Below, piece after piece: positions 16,425 through 23,613 of a stretch of DNA of 42,506 nucleotides. The stretch comes from Burkholderiaceae bacterium (GTDB taxonomy: Bacteria > Pseudomonadota > Gammaproteobacteria > Burkholderiales > Burkholderiaceae_D). The stretch lies in contig JAOASL010000015.1 in assembly GCA_030158675.1 (NCBI GenBank), positions 17,662-60,167 of the forward strand, written 5' to 3'. Every line of letters begins with the position of its first letter. Position 1 is the first letter of the stretch. The notes beneath the pieces are model-generated. The model worked only from the letters and a program-made list of their open reading frames with translations. It did no database searches and was not told the DNA's origin. Made by a program: the position numbers and the translations under genes.

Positions 16425-16943
16425 ATGGCGCAGGACAATCTTCAGGCGCGAAGCCAAGGCAATTTTCCGCTCGACGATCCGACACAGTCGCTGATGCATG
16501 ACCACAATTACGTCCGCCAGCTGATGCAGCACTACCTCGGCACACAGGACAAAAACGTCTGGCAGCAGGCCGGCCCGCAGATTTGCGAGGCGCTGCAGAT
16601 GCACACGACCTTAGAAGAGGCCGTGTTCTATCCGCGCGTGCAGGAACTGGATCCGGCGCTGGTAGAAAAATGCCAGGATGACCATCAGGTGGCCGATGAA
16701 TTGCTGGTGCAATTACAGGAATTGCAACCGGGCGAGCCTGCCTACAATGCGCTGATGCAGCAACTGCAGGACTGCGTGATCGCCCACATCGAAGTCGAGG
16801 AACAACAATTGTTTCCCGCCGTCCGCAACGCCGGAATCGACCTGCAGGAGCTCGCATTGCGCATGCAGGCGTATGAAGCGAACCTGATTTCGACACAAGC
16901 GGCCAGCGCCCGTGGCGCGCAACCGGGCAGCGGTCTGCATTAG
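16425..16943 (+). CDS. Hemerythrin-like (HHE domain) protein
   Basis: A 172-residue cytoplasmic four-helix-bundle protein. AGGAGGA at 16414-16420 sets ATG 16425; the frame is open from 16368. Candidate di-iron ligands follow the HHE pattern: His25 and His27 in 'LMHDHNYV', His60 and Glu64 in 'MHTTLEEAVFYP', His87 in 'CQDDHQVADEL', and His121 with Glu125 in 'HIEVEEQQLFP'. Such proteins sense or store oxygen or repair iron damage. No signal peptide is seen. It is convergent with the YceI gene at 17065. Confidence 0.9.
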   Translation: MAQDNLQARSQGNFPLDDPTQSLMHDHNYVRQLMQHYLGTQDKNVWQQAGPQICEALQMHTTLEEAVFYPRVQELDPALVEKCQDDHQVADELLVQLQELQPGEPAYNALMQQLQDCVIAHIEVEEQQLFPAVRNAGIDLQELALRMQAYEANLISTQAASARGAQPGSGLH

Positions 16944-17064
16944 CAGCAAGACCCGACGGCGCAAGCGACCGTGGATAACGACACTGAAGTCTTTCGCTTG
17001 TCCTGGTCAGCGAAGCGCCGGAAAGGGTCGAGGGCATGATCTGCTCCCGCACGGCGATCGTCTG

Positions 17065-17637
17065 TTAATCTGCTTTGATCGCTTCGACCTGGATTGCGAG
17101 CTTGATCTCCGGCGAGAAACGCGGCAGGCCGATGGTCATACCGTAGTCGCTGCGGTCGAAACGGCCCTGCGCATCGGCGCCGCAGACTTCGCGCTTGAGC
17201 ATCGGGTGGATGATGCATTTGAAATGCGTGATGGTCAGCGGCATCGGCTTGGTAATGCCCAGCAGCGTCATTTCGCCGTCTACGCCGACCAGCTTGTCAC
17301 CGTCGAATTTCAGTGCGGTGCTCTTGTAGGTGATGCTTGGGTATTTGGCGACGTTGAACATTTCCTCGCCGCGCGCTTTCTCGTTCATTTTCGCGTGGCC
17401 GAAGTCGACCGTGCCTGCATCGATGCTGATATCGATGCTGCCGCCGCTCTTCGAGGCGCGGTCGAGCACGATTTTGCCGGATGACTTGGTGAACTTGCCA
17501 CGCCAGAATGACAGACCCATGTGATCCGCCTCGAAGCTCGGATAGGTGTGACCCGGTTCGACGTTGTACACCTGCGCGCCGGCGGTGCCGGTGGCTGCGG
17601 CGAGCAGCGCGGACAGGATCAGGTTCTTGGTATTCAT
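17065..17637 (-). CDS. YceI-family periplasmic protein, long type, module 2
   Basis: A 190-residue secreted YceI protein. ATG 17637 is chosen because GAGGAGA lies just upstream and translation then begins with a signal peptide (MNTKNLILSA, cleavage after GAQ or TAGA). Body motifs are 'YNVEPGHTYPSFEADHMGLS', 'GSIDISIDAGTVDFGHAKMN', 'MFNVAKYPSITYKSTALKF' and 'GEMTLLGITKPMPLTI'. Two cysteines in the 'KCIIHPMLKREVCG' segment are absent from its paralog at 10589-11167 and could form a disulfide. Last gene of the second cytochrome b561-YceI-YceI module. Confidence 0.92.
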   Translation of the reverse strand: MNTKNLILSALLAAATGTAGAQVYNVEPGHTYPSFEADHMGLSFWRGKFTKSSGKIVLDRASKSGGSIDISIDAGTVDFGHAKMNEKARGEEMFNVAKYPSITYKSTALKFDGDKLVGVDGEMTLLGITKPMPLTITHFKCIIHPMLKREVCGADAQGRFDRSDYGMTIGLPRFSPEIKLAIQVEAIKAD

Positions 17638-17706
17638 GGATCTCCTCGGTAAGAATTGCCGTATATCTGGATGTCTGATGGGGCGCGTTGGCAGCTGCAC
17701 AGCGCG

Positions 17707-18252
17707 TTACTGCGAGAGCACGCGGAATTTGATCACCACTTCGTCGGCCACGATGCTGGTGTCTTTCCATTCCCCTTCGCCGATGCCGAATGCCAGCCGC
17801 CGGATCGGCAGGCTGCCCTCGAATATCTGTGCAGCGCCTTCTTTCTTCACCGTCATCGGGAAGCTGACATCGGCCGTCTTGCCCTTCAGCGTCAGCTTGC
17901 CGCTGACCTCGAGCTTGCCCGCACCGGCCGGACGTATCTTCGTCGACGCGAAGCTGGCCTTCGGGAATTGCGCGGCATTAAACCACTCTTTCTTGCGTAC
18001 TTCGCTGTTGTAGTCGGGGTCGCCGAGGTCGAAGCTGGCGACATCGATATCGACGCTGGCCTTGGCGTTTTCCGGCTTCGCGGCGTCATAGTCGATCTGT
18101 GCGGCGACCTTATTGAATTTCGCATCGACCGGCACCCCCATCTGGCGGAAGGTCGCGGCAACCGTGCTCTTTGCGGCATCAACTTTCAGGTTCGCTGCCA
18201 GCGCGACGGAGGCGCACAGCGATAACAGCACAACGGCATTCCTTGCAAACAT
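17707..18252 (-). CDS. YceI-family periplasmic protein, short type, module 2
   Basis: A 181-residue YceI protein with a signal peptide (MFARNAVVLL, cleavage after VALA). It shows 'STVAATFRQMGVPVDAKFNK', 'SVDIDVASFDLGD', 'FNAAQFPKASFAS' and 'GKLTLKGKTADVSFP'. It is the direct counterpart of 9990-10559, holding the same middle position between cytochrome b561 and the long YceI. The TPM/LemA genes upstream run the same way, but a 117-base gap before the cytochrome gene suggests a separate transcript. Confidence 0.92.
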   Translation of the reverse strand: MFARNAVVLLSLCASVALAANLKVDAAKSTVAATFRQMGVPVDAKFNKVAAQIDYDAAKPENAKASVDIDVASFDLGDPDYNSEVRKKEWFNAAQFPKASFASTKIRPAGAGKLEVSGKLTLKGKTADVSFPMTVKKEGAAQIFEGSLPIRRLAFGIGEGEWKDTSIVADEVVIKFRVLSQ

Positions 18253-18351
18253 GGTCTGTGTTTTCCTTGTTAAGGGTTGTCAGCGCCGAAGGGGCGCAGT
18301 GGCTGTTTAAAACCGCAGCGAGCGGCCCGAGTGAGGTTCGAAAAGCGCCGC

Positions 18352-18882
18352 TCACGGCATCATGCGGCGCAGCAGGCCATCACGATCGATCCAGTGGTGC
18401 TTGATCGCGGCTGCGACATGGAGCATGACAAAAGCCAGCATCGTATAGACGAGCACCTCATGCAACTCCTTCAGCACCGGCTTAAGCAGCGGATCGGGAT
18501 CGATCAGCACCGGCAACGGCAGCACCCCCAGATAGACCACCGGCACGCCGGCCGCAAGGCTGTAAAAATAGCCCGACAGTGGTACCGCGAACATCAGCGC
18601 ATAGAGCAACAGGTGAATCAGCGTGGCGGCGCGACGCTGCCAGGCCGGCATCTCGATCGGACGCGGCACGCCATGCCGCAAGCGCCACAACAACCGCAAT
18701 GCCGCCAGCGCGAGCACAGTGACGCCCAGCCACTTATGCCAGGAAAAATATCTGAGCTTGGTCGGCGTGAGTCCGGGAATATCGACCATCACGACGCCGA
18801 GCGCGAAAGCCGCGACAATCAGCAAGGCCACCAGCCAGTGCAAGCTCACCGCGACCAGGTCATAACGCGGCTCTTCGAACAT
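18352..18882 (-). CDS. Cytochrome b561 (CybB-like) membrane protein, copy 2
   Basis: A 176-residue four-helix membrane cytochrome. The frame is open from 18942, but ATG 18882 is favoured: AGGAG lies 8 bases upstream and the protein then begins 'MFEEPRYDLVAVSLHWLVAL', the usual start. Candidate heme histidines are in 'SLHWLVALL', 'FSWHKWLGV', 'LIHLLLYALM' and 'MLHVAAAIKHHWIDRDG'. It is a paralog of 9406-9993 and heads the second YceI module. Electron donor and acceptor are unknown; quinol to periplasm is the family expectation. Confidence 0.9.
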   Translation of the reverse strand: MFEEPRYDLVAVSLHWLVALLIVAAFALGVVMVDIPGLTPTKLRYFSWHKWLGVTVLALAALRLLWRLRHGVPRPIEMPAWQRRAATLIHLLLYALMFAVPLSGYFYSLAAGVPVVYLGVLPLPVLIDPDPLLKPVLKELHEVLVYTMLAFVMLHVAAAIKHHWIDRDGLLRRMMP

Positions 18883-18979
18883 CCATGACACTCCTGATTG
18901 ATAACGCGATAAAAACGTATTGTGCATGCAAGCGCCGAACACCGCACAGAACTATCTGGCTCCTGCGTGGGCTGCCCGC

Positions 18980-18991
18980 CTGAACGTTCAG
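18980..18991. promoter_or_regulatory. Perfect 12-bp palindrome upstream of cytochrome b561 copy 2
   Basis: CTGAACGTTCAG is self-complementary and lies about 100 bases upstream of the second cytochrome b561 start, in the 117-base gap after the TPM gene. It could be an operator for the second YceI module. By chance a 12-bp palindrome is not rare at this scale. Confidence 0.3.
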
Positions 18992-18999
18992 AAACTCAC

Positions 19000-19491
19000 C
19001 TACAACTTGCGCACCGAATTCGGCAGTTCATCAGGATTCGGGCCGTCGGCCGGGAATTCGCGGCGCAGGAAGTCGCCAACGGCCACGATGGCATCAATGC
19101 AGCCAGCCGCAGCGTCGCCCGCCCGGCACGCCTGCCGGATATGCTCGGCTGCCTCCGACCAGCATGTGTCCCCGCGCGGATGCAGGCCGCGATCCGCGAC
19201 GATTTCGACTGCACGGTCAGCCAGCAGCAGATAGATCAGCACGCCGCTGTTGTGCGCCGTATCCCACACATGCATTTGCGCGAATACCTCGACCGCGCGC
19301 TCGCGCGCGCTGGTCTGCCGCAGCAACTGGCGCGGCGTCAGCGACGCTTCGACGACAAAGCAGATCTCGCCAGCGTGGCCCTGCTCGGCGCGCCCGATCG
19401 CTTCAGTGATCCGGCTGCAGGCAGCCACTGGAATAACCCGGCGTGCCTGCCAGTAGGCGCTCCATAAATGACGGAAAAACCGTGCAAGCAT
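19000..19491 (-). CDS. TPM-domain protein (second TPM gene)
   Basis: A 163-residue protein with a TPM (TLP18.3/Psb32/MOLO-1) domain. ATG 19491 shares its A with the stop of the upstream TPM gene (TGATG), so translation is coupled; the frame is open further upstream. TPM hallmarks are 'HAGEICFVVEASLTPRQLL', 'ARERAVEVFAQMHVWDT' and 'NSGVLIYLLLADRAVEIVAD'. There is no signal peptide, unlike the upstream TPM protein. It ends in a hydrophilic tail. The molecular role is not established; this pairing with LemA is common in proteobacteria. Confidence 0.87.
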   Translation of the reverse strand: MLARFFRHLWSAYWQARRVIPVAACSRITEAIGRAEQGHAGEICFVVEASLTPRQLLRQTSARERAVEVFAQMHVWDTAHNSGVLIYLLLADRAVEIVADRGLHPRGDTCWSEAAEHIRQACRAGDAAAGCIDAIVAVGDFLRREFPADGPNPDELPNSVRKL

Positions 19492-20384
19492 CACCACCGC
19501 CCCGACGCGCCGCCACCGCCAAAACCACCGCCGCCGCCGCGAAAGCCACCTCCACCGCCGCTGCCACCCCAGCCGCCACCGGTACCCCAACCGCCGCCAG
19601 GTCCGTGCCGGCCACCGCGCCAGCCGCTGCCCATCTGGCCGCCGCCCAAGGTGACGATGACGCCGATGAAGGCCGCAATCACGCTCATCAGCAGCACGCC
19701 CGTGAATAACCAGGCGGCGACGCCAAGCAGGCCACCGGTTGCCAACGCGCCCTTGCCCCGCCCGAGGAGGGCGCGCATCAGGCCACCGAGCATCAGGGCC
19801 GCAAAAAACAGCACAGGCAACACCCCCGCCGCACCTGCGACGGTGTCGCCGTTGGCGGGCGGCTCCGGCAAGGGTTCGCCGTCGATCACGCGCATGATGG
19901 CCTCCGCGCCGGCATCGATACCGCCGGCGAAATCGCCATTGCGGAAATGCGGGACAATCAGCTCATCGATGATGCGTTTGCTGGTCGCATCATTCAGAGC
20001 GCCTTCAAGACCGTACCCCACTTCGATGCGCAAGCTGCGTTCTTCCTTGGCTACTAGCAGGATCGCACCGTCGTCGATTTTTCCTCGGCCAATCTTCCAT
20101 TGCTCGGCCAAACGAATGCCGAACTGTTCGATGGTCTCGGGTGCCGTACGCGGCACGATCAGCACGGCGAGCTGACTGCCCTTGCGCTGCTCGAACGCCC
20201 GTAAGCGCGCGTCCAGCGCCTGCTGTTGCGCAGTGCTCAGCGTGCCGGTCAGATCGACGACACGGCCTGTCAGCGGCGGCACCGGCTGCAGGTCTTGCGC
20301 GAGCGCAGGCAGGCCGCACAGACCGGACAGCCACGTCAGCCAGACCAGCGCGACGATCGCGCTTTTATTTATTCTGGCCAGCAT
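19491..20384 (-). CDS. TPM-domain membrane protein with Gly-rich tail (YgcG-like)
   Basis: A 297-residue protein. ATG 20384 lies inside the end of lemA (20-base overlap) and begins a signal peptide (cleavage after LPALA). The TPM domain, about residues 35-155, includes 'GRVVDLTGTLSTAQQQALDA', 'GSQLAVLIVPRTAPETIEQF', 'DDGAILLVAKEERSLRIEVG' and 'YGLEGALNDATSKRI'. One or two membrane helices follow, then a tail of about 50 residues that is almost all Gly with Trp, Arg and Phe. This is the typical YgcG layout. It is encoded between lemA and a second TPM gene, with both junctions overlapping. Confidence 0.92.
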   Translation of the reverse strand: MLARINKSAIVALVWLTWLSGLCGLPALAQDLQPVPPLTGRVVDLTGTLSTAQQQALDARLRAFEQRKGSQLAVLIVPRTAPETIEQFGIRLAEQWKIGRGKIDDGAILLVAKEERSLRIEVGYGLEGALNDATSKRIIDELIVPHFRNGDFAGGIDAGAEAIMRVIDGEPLPEPPANGDTVAGAAGVLPVLFFAALMLGGLMRALLGRGKGALATGGLLGVAAWLFTGVLLMSVIAAFIGVIVTLGGGQMGSGWRGGRHGPGGGWGTGGGWGGSGGGGGFRGGGGGFGGGGASGRW

Positions 20385-21003
20385 GTGCAGGTGCCTGCTG
20401 CGCCGGTGAGGAGGCGCCGAAATCGACCGTCGGCGCAGTCGAGATCGCGCGCTCGTTATCGACCGAGAAATTCGGCTTGACCGCAAAACCGAAAGCCATC
20501 GCCGTCAGGTTGGTCGGGAAAGAGCGCACGGTCACGTTGTAGTCCTGCACGGCCTTGATGTAGCGGTTGCGCGCCACAGTAATCCGGTTTTCGGTGCCTT
20601 CGAGCTGCGCCTGCAAGTCGCGAAAACCGGTGTCTGCCTTTAGCTGCGGATAATTTTCACTGACCGCCAGCAGCCGCGACAGTGCGCCGCTCAGTTGCCC
20701 CTGCGCAGCCTGGAAGCGCGCCAGCGCCTGCGGATCATTTAACAACTCGGGCGTGACCTGCATCGAACCGACGCGGGCGCGCGCTTCGGCGACCTGCGTC
20801 AGCACCTGGCTTTCGTGTGCCGCATAGCCCTTGACGGTGTTCACCAGATTCGGCACAAGATCGGCACGCCGCTGATACTGGTTGACTACCTCGGACCAGC
20901 TGGCTTTGATCTGTTCGTCACCCGTCTGCAGCGTGTTGTAGCCGCAGCCGCCGAGCATCGTGGCGAGCAGCAGCATGACGATCCGGGAAAAATAGCGTTG
21001 CAT
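20365..21003 (-). CDS. lemA: LemA-family lipoprotein
   Basis: A 212-residue membrane-anchored coiled-coil protein. GGAGG with 6-base spacing selects ATG 21003 over ATG 21009, which would abut the ribosome-binding site. The N terminus is a lipoprotein signal with lipobox LGGC ('MLLLATMLGGCGYNTLQ'). The LemA core reads 'SWSEVVNQYQRRADLVPNLV' and 'TVKGYAAHESQVLTQVAEAR'. It ends with 'YNVTVRSFPTNLTAMAFGF' and 'FSVDNERAISTAPTVDF'. First gene of a three-gene LemA-TPM-TPM operon. The physiological role of LemA is not settled. Confidence 0.93.
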   Translation of the reverse strand: MQRYFSRIVMLLLATMLGGCGYNTLQTGDEQIKASWSEVVNQYQRRADLVPNLVNTVKGYAAHESQVLTQVAEARARVGSMQVTPELLNDPQALARFQAAQGQLSGALSRLLAVSENYPQLKADTGFRDLQAQLEGTENRITVARNRYIKAVQDYNVTVRSFPTNLTAMAFGFAVKPNFSVDNERAISTAPTVDFGASSPAQQAPAHAGQNK

Positions 21004-21066
21004 GTACATCCTCCGTGGGATGGAGTCGAATATCGGGAATCGGTAAATACACGGGATCAAACAGGA

Positions 21067-21096
21067 TCTATATTAGCCTTGTCCCGCCTTCTTCAA
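21067..21096 (-). promoter_or_regulatory. Possible sigma70 promoter of lemA operon
   Basis: On the minus strand TTGAAG (21096-21091) and TATAGA (21072-21067) are spaced by 18 bases, about 64 bases before the lemA start. Both hexamers deviate from consensus. Confidence 0.35.
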
Positions 21097-21198
21097 CATG
21101 GGTGCCCGAAAGAGCCGGGCCGCGGTGAACCAGCGCTGCCATCGCCTGCCTAATTCACAGTCTGTCAATGAATTCATTCCTTTTCCGGGAGAGCGCAA

Positions 21199-21468
21199 AT
21201 GAACTTCATCATCTGGATCGTAATCGGCGGCATCCTCGGCTGGATAGCGAGCATGATCATGCGAACCGATGCACAGCAGGGAATGCTGCTGAACGTGGTG
21301 GTCGGCATCATCGGCGCCCTGCTCGGCGGCTGGCTGCTGGCTCCGCTGTTTGGCACCGGCACCATCAATCAAAATGATTTCAGCCTTGGTTCGCTGGTGG
21401 TCTCCCTGCTCGGTGCCGTGATCTTGCTAGCCATCGTCAACCTGTTCCGACGCGGTACACCACGCTGA
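21199..21468 (+). CDS. GlsB/YeaQ/YmgE-family small membrane protein
   Basis: An 89-residue membrane protein of the transglycosylase-associated (GlsB/YeaQ/YmgE) family, often induced by stress. GGGAGAG precedes ATG 21199. Motifs are 'GGILGWIASMIMRTDAQQGM', 'LLNVVVGIIGALLGGWLLAP' and a third hydrophobic segment 'GSLVVSLLGAVILLAIVNL'. Three membrane helices with Gly-rich packing are expected. The gene stands alone, divergent from lemA and convergent with fumC. The biochemical role is unknown. Confidence 0.9.
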   Translation: MNFIIWIVIGGILGWIASMIMRTDAQQGMLLNVVVGIIGALLGGWLLAPLFGTGTINQNDFSLGSLVVSLLGAVILLAIVNLFRRGTPR

Positions 21469-21567
21469 CGGTGAGCATTTGCCGCAGACCCGCGGCTTAC
21501 GGATGATGAGGCATCAGGGCGTCAGGGCGCGCCGGGTGGGGGCGTCGGGTGGGTGCAGTCGGCAGAA

Positions 21568-22962
21568 TCAGTCACTGTCAGGTGTCAGCATTGCTTCCGG
21601 CCGAACCCAGCGGTCATAGTCTGCCGGACTGACAAAGCCGAGCTGCTGCGCCGCTTCCCGCAAGCTGAGATTGCTGACATGGGCGAGTCGGGCGACCTGT
21701 GCGGCGCGGTCATAGCCGATGTGGGGTGCCAGGGCAGTGACTAGCATCAGCGAGCGGCGCATGCCTTCGGCAAGTTTGCCTTCGTGTGCGCTCAGGCCCT
21801 GCACGCAATGGCGATCGAAGCTGCTGATGCCATCAGTCAGGAGGCGCAGGCTCTGCAACAGAGCGTAGGCCAGTACCGGGCGTGCGACGTTCAACTCGAA
21901 ATTGCCGGACGAGGCGGCAAAGCTGAGCGTGGTGTCGTTGCCAAACACTTGGTAGCAGATCATCAGGATCGCCTCGGGCTGTGTCGGATTGACTTTGCCC
22001 GGCATGATCGAGCTGCCAGGCTCGTTTTCCGGCAGCGATATTTCGCCTAGCCCGCTGCGCGGACCCGATGACAGCCAGCGCAAGTCATTGGCGATTTTCA
22101 TCAGGGCGCAAGCAAGCGTTTTCAGTGCGCCATGCAGCGCTACCAGCGGCTCGTGTCCGGCCAGCGCGGCGAATTTGTTGTCTGCAGAATAGAAATTGAG
22201 CCCGCAACGCGAAGCCAGTTCACGCGCGACGCGCCCGCCGAATTCGGTGTGCGTATTCATGCCGGTGCCGACCGCCGTACCGCCAATGGCCAGCGCGAGC
22301 ACTGCAAACAGTGAATGATGAATCGCCTGCGCGGCGATCTGCAACTGCGCGGCATGGCCGGACAATTCCTGACCCAGAGTCACGGGTGTTGCGTCCTGCA
22401 AGTGGGTGCGGCCGATTTTCATCAGCGAAGCATAGTGCACCGCCTTCGCAGTGAATGTGGCCTGCAGTGACTGCAGTGCCGGCAACAGCTGCTGCCTGGC
22501 CGCCAACGCAGCGGCGACATGCATCGCCGTGGGAAATACATCATTCGACGACTGGCCGAGATTCACGTCATCGTTCGGATGCAGCCAACGGTCATTGCCA
22601 CGCGGCCCACCCAGCCACTCGGAAGCACGATTGGCCAGCACTTCGTTGAGATTCATGTTGGTTTGCGTGCCGGAGCCGGTCTGCCAGAGCGACAGCGGAA
22701 ACTGATCGGCATGCCAGCCGGCGATCACTTCATCGGCTGCGGCAACGATCGCATCGGCTTTGCGCGCATCGAGCCGGCCAAGATCGCAATTGACCACCGC
22801 TGCGGCGCGCTTGACCTGCGCAAGCGCTGTCAACAGTTCGCGCGGCATGCGTTCGGTAGAAATTGCAAAGTAATGCAACGAGCGCTGCGTCTGCGCGCCC
22901 CACAGGCAATCGGCAGGTACGTCGATGTCGCCGAAGCTGTCGTGCTCAGTACGGGTTGCCAT
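21568..22962 (-). CDS. fumC: Class II fumarate hydratase
   Basis: A 464-residue iron-independent fumarase interconverting fumarate and L-malate in the TCA cycle. The fumarase/aspartase signature '[13 protein letters not shown]' lies at about residue 318. Other conserved segments are '[12 protein letters not shown]', '[19 protein letters not shown]', '[20 protein letters not shown]', '[16 protein letters not shown]' and '[12 protein letters not shown]'. These separate it from argininosuccinate lyase and aspartase. GAGGAG lies before ATG 22962. It starts 30 bases after the stop of the TonB-like gene on the same strand, so pilus-operon transcripts could read into it. Confidence 0.95.
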   Translation of the reverse strand: MATRTEHDSFGDIDVPADCLWGAQTQRSLHYFAISTERMPRELLTALAQVKRAAAVVNCDLGRLDARKADAIVAAADEVIAGWHADQFPLSLWQTGSGTQTNMNLNEVLANRASEWLGGPRGNDRWLHPNDDVNLGQSSNDVFPTAMHVAAALAARQQLLPALQSLQATFTAKAVHYASLMKIGRTHLQDATPVTLGQELSGHAAQLQIAAQAIHHSLFAVLALAIGGTAVGTGMNTHTEFGGRVARELASRCGLNFYSADNKFAALAGHEPLVALHGALKTLACALMKIANDLRWLSSGPRSGLGEISLPENEPGSSIMPGKVNPTQPEAILMICYQVFGNDTTLSFAASSGNFELNVARPVLAYALLQSLRLLTDGISSFDRHCVQGLSAHEGKLAEGMRRSLMLVTALAPHIGYDRAAQVARLAHVSNLSLREAAQQLGFVSPADYDRWVRPEAMLTPDSD

Positions 22963-22992
22963 GATCGTGCTCCTCGGAACAGGGCGAAGCGC

Positions 22993-23613
22993 TCAGTCCA
23001 GACTTACCTCGATTCGCAGCGCACTTCGCACTGACCGGCCGTACAGCTTGCCCGGCACGAAGCGCGCCACCTGAAAACGTTCACGCAATGCCTGCCGCTG
23101 CTGCAGCGTCAGCGAGGGTGCATCGAACAGCACGCGGTCGACATCGCCGTACTCGCTGATCAGCAGTACACAGGAAATGCGCTGCGGTGACAGATCGTGC
23201 AGCGTCCATTCCGACGGAATGTCCTGCAGCACCTGTGGCCGCTCGGTGAGCTGCGCGACCGGCAGGTAGGCGACCGTGCCGCCATCGCCGCTTGCCGCGT
23301 TCGCCGCGTCATTGATTTGCGCCATCGACGCGTCGCGTCGTGCCGGCTCGACTGCTTCGGCCACGACCGGATTGTCGGACGGATCGCTATCATCGACTGG
23401 CACATTGGCAGCGCGTTGGTCTGCTGTGTCGGGCAGCGCGACCGGTTCGACGGTGATCACCTGGCCAAAATTGCCTCCAGGGTTGCCATTTCCTCGACCG
23501 ATTTGCGGAGACACAGGCATTGTCCACAATGCAGTGACCAAGCATGCCGGCGGCAACGCCGACAGCAAAATACAGACAACTTCTCGCACCCTCAGACGAT
23601 CAGTCCAGCTCAC
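22993..23613 (-). CDS. TonB-like C-terminal-domain protein coupled to pilY1
   Basis: A 206-residue protein with one N-terminal membrane helix ('VVCILLSALPPACLVTALW'). An Asp/Pro/Ala-rich linker of about 80 residues follows. The C-terminal domain (about 125-206) resembles the TonB C-terminal fold: 'SCVLLISEYGDVDRVLFDAP', 'FVPGKLYGRSVRSALRIEV'. The start overlaps the end of pilY1 by 14 bases, so translation is coupled. There is no ExbB/ExbD in the window, and the linker lacks the usual Pro-Lys repeats. A specialised pilus- or envelope-associated role is more likely than siderophore uptake, but this is inference. The TonB-like call rests on pattern only. Confidence 0.7.
   Translation of the reverse strand: MSWTDRLRVREVVCILLSALPPACLVTALWTMPVSPQIGRGNGNPGGNFGQVITVEPVALPDTADQRAANVPVDDSDPSDNPVVAEAVEPARRDASMAQINDAANAASGDGGTVAYLPVAQLTERPQVLQDIPSEWTLHDLSPQRISCVLLISEYGDVDRVLFDAPSLTLQQRQALRERFQVARFVPGKLYGRSVRSALRIEVSLD

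Noticed and set aside
8599-18882. A mobile island carrying the duplicated YceI modules
   Set aside because: No integrase, transposase, tRNA target, flanking direct repeats or visible composition shift was found; duplication or separate acquisition without a mobile element is as likely.
19468-20175. Plus-strand proline-rich frame that looks like a repeat protein
   Set aside because: It is the complement of the Gly-rich tail and TPM domain of the minus-strand YgcG-like gene, whose domain is clearly real.
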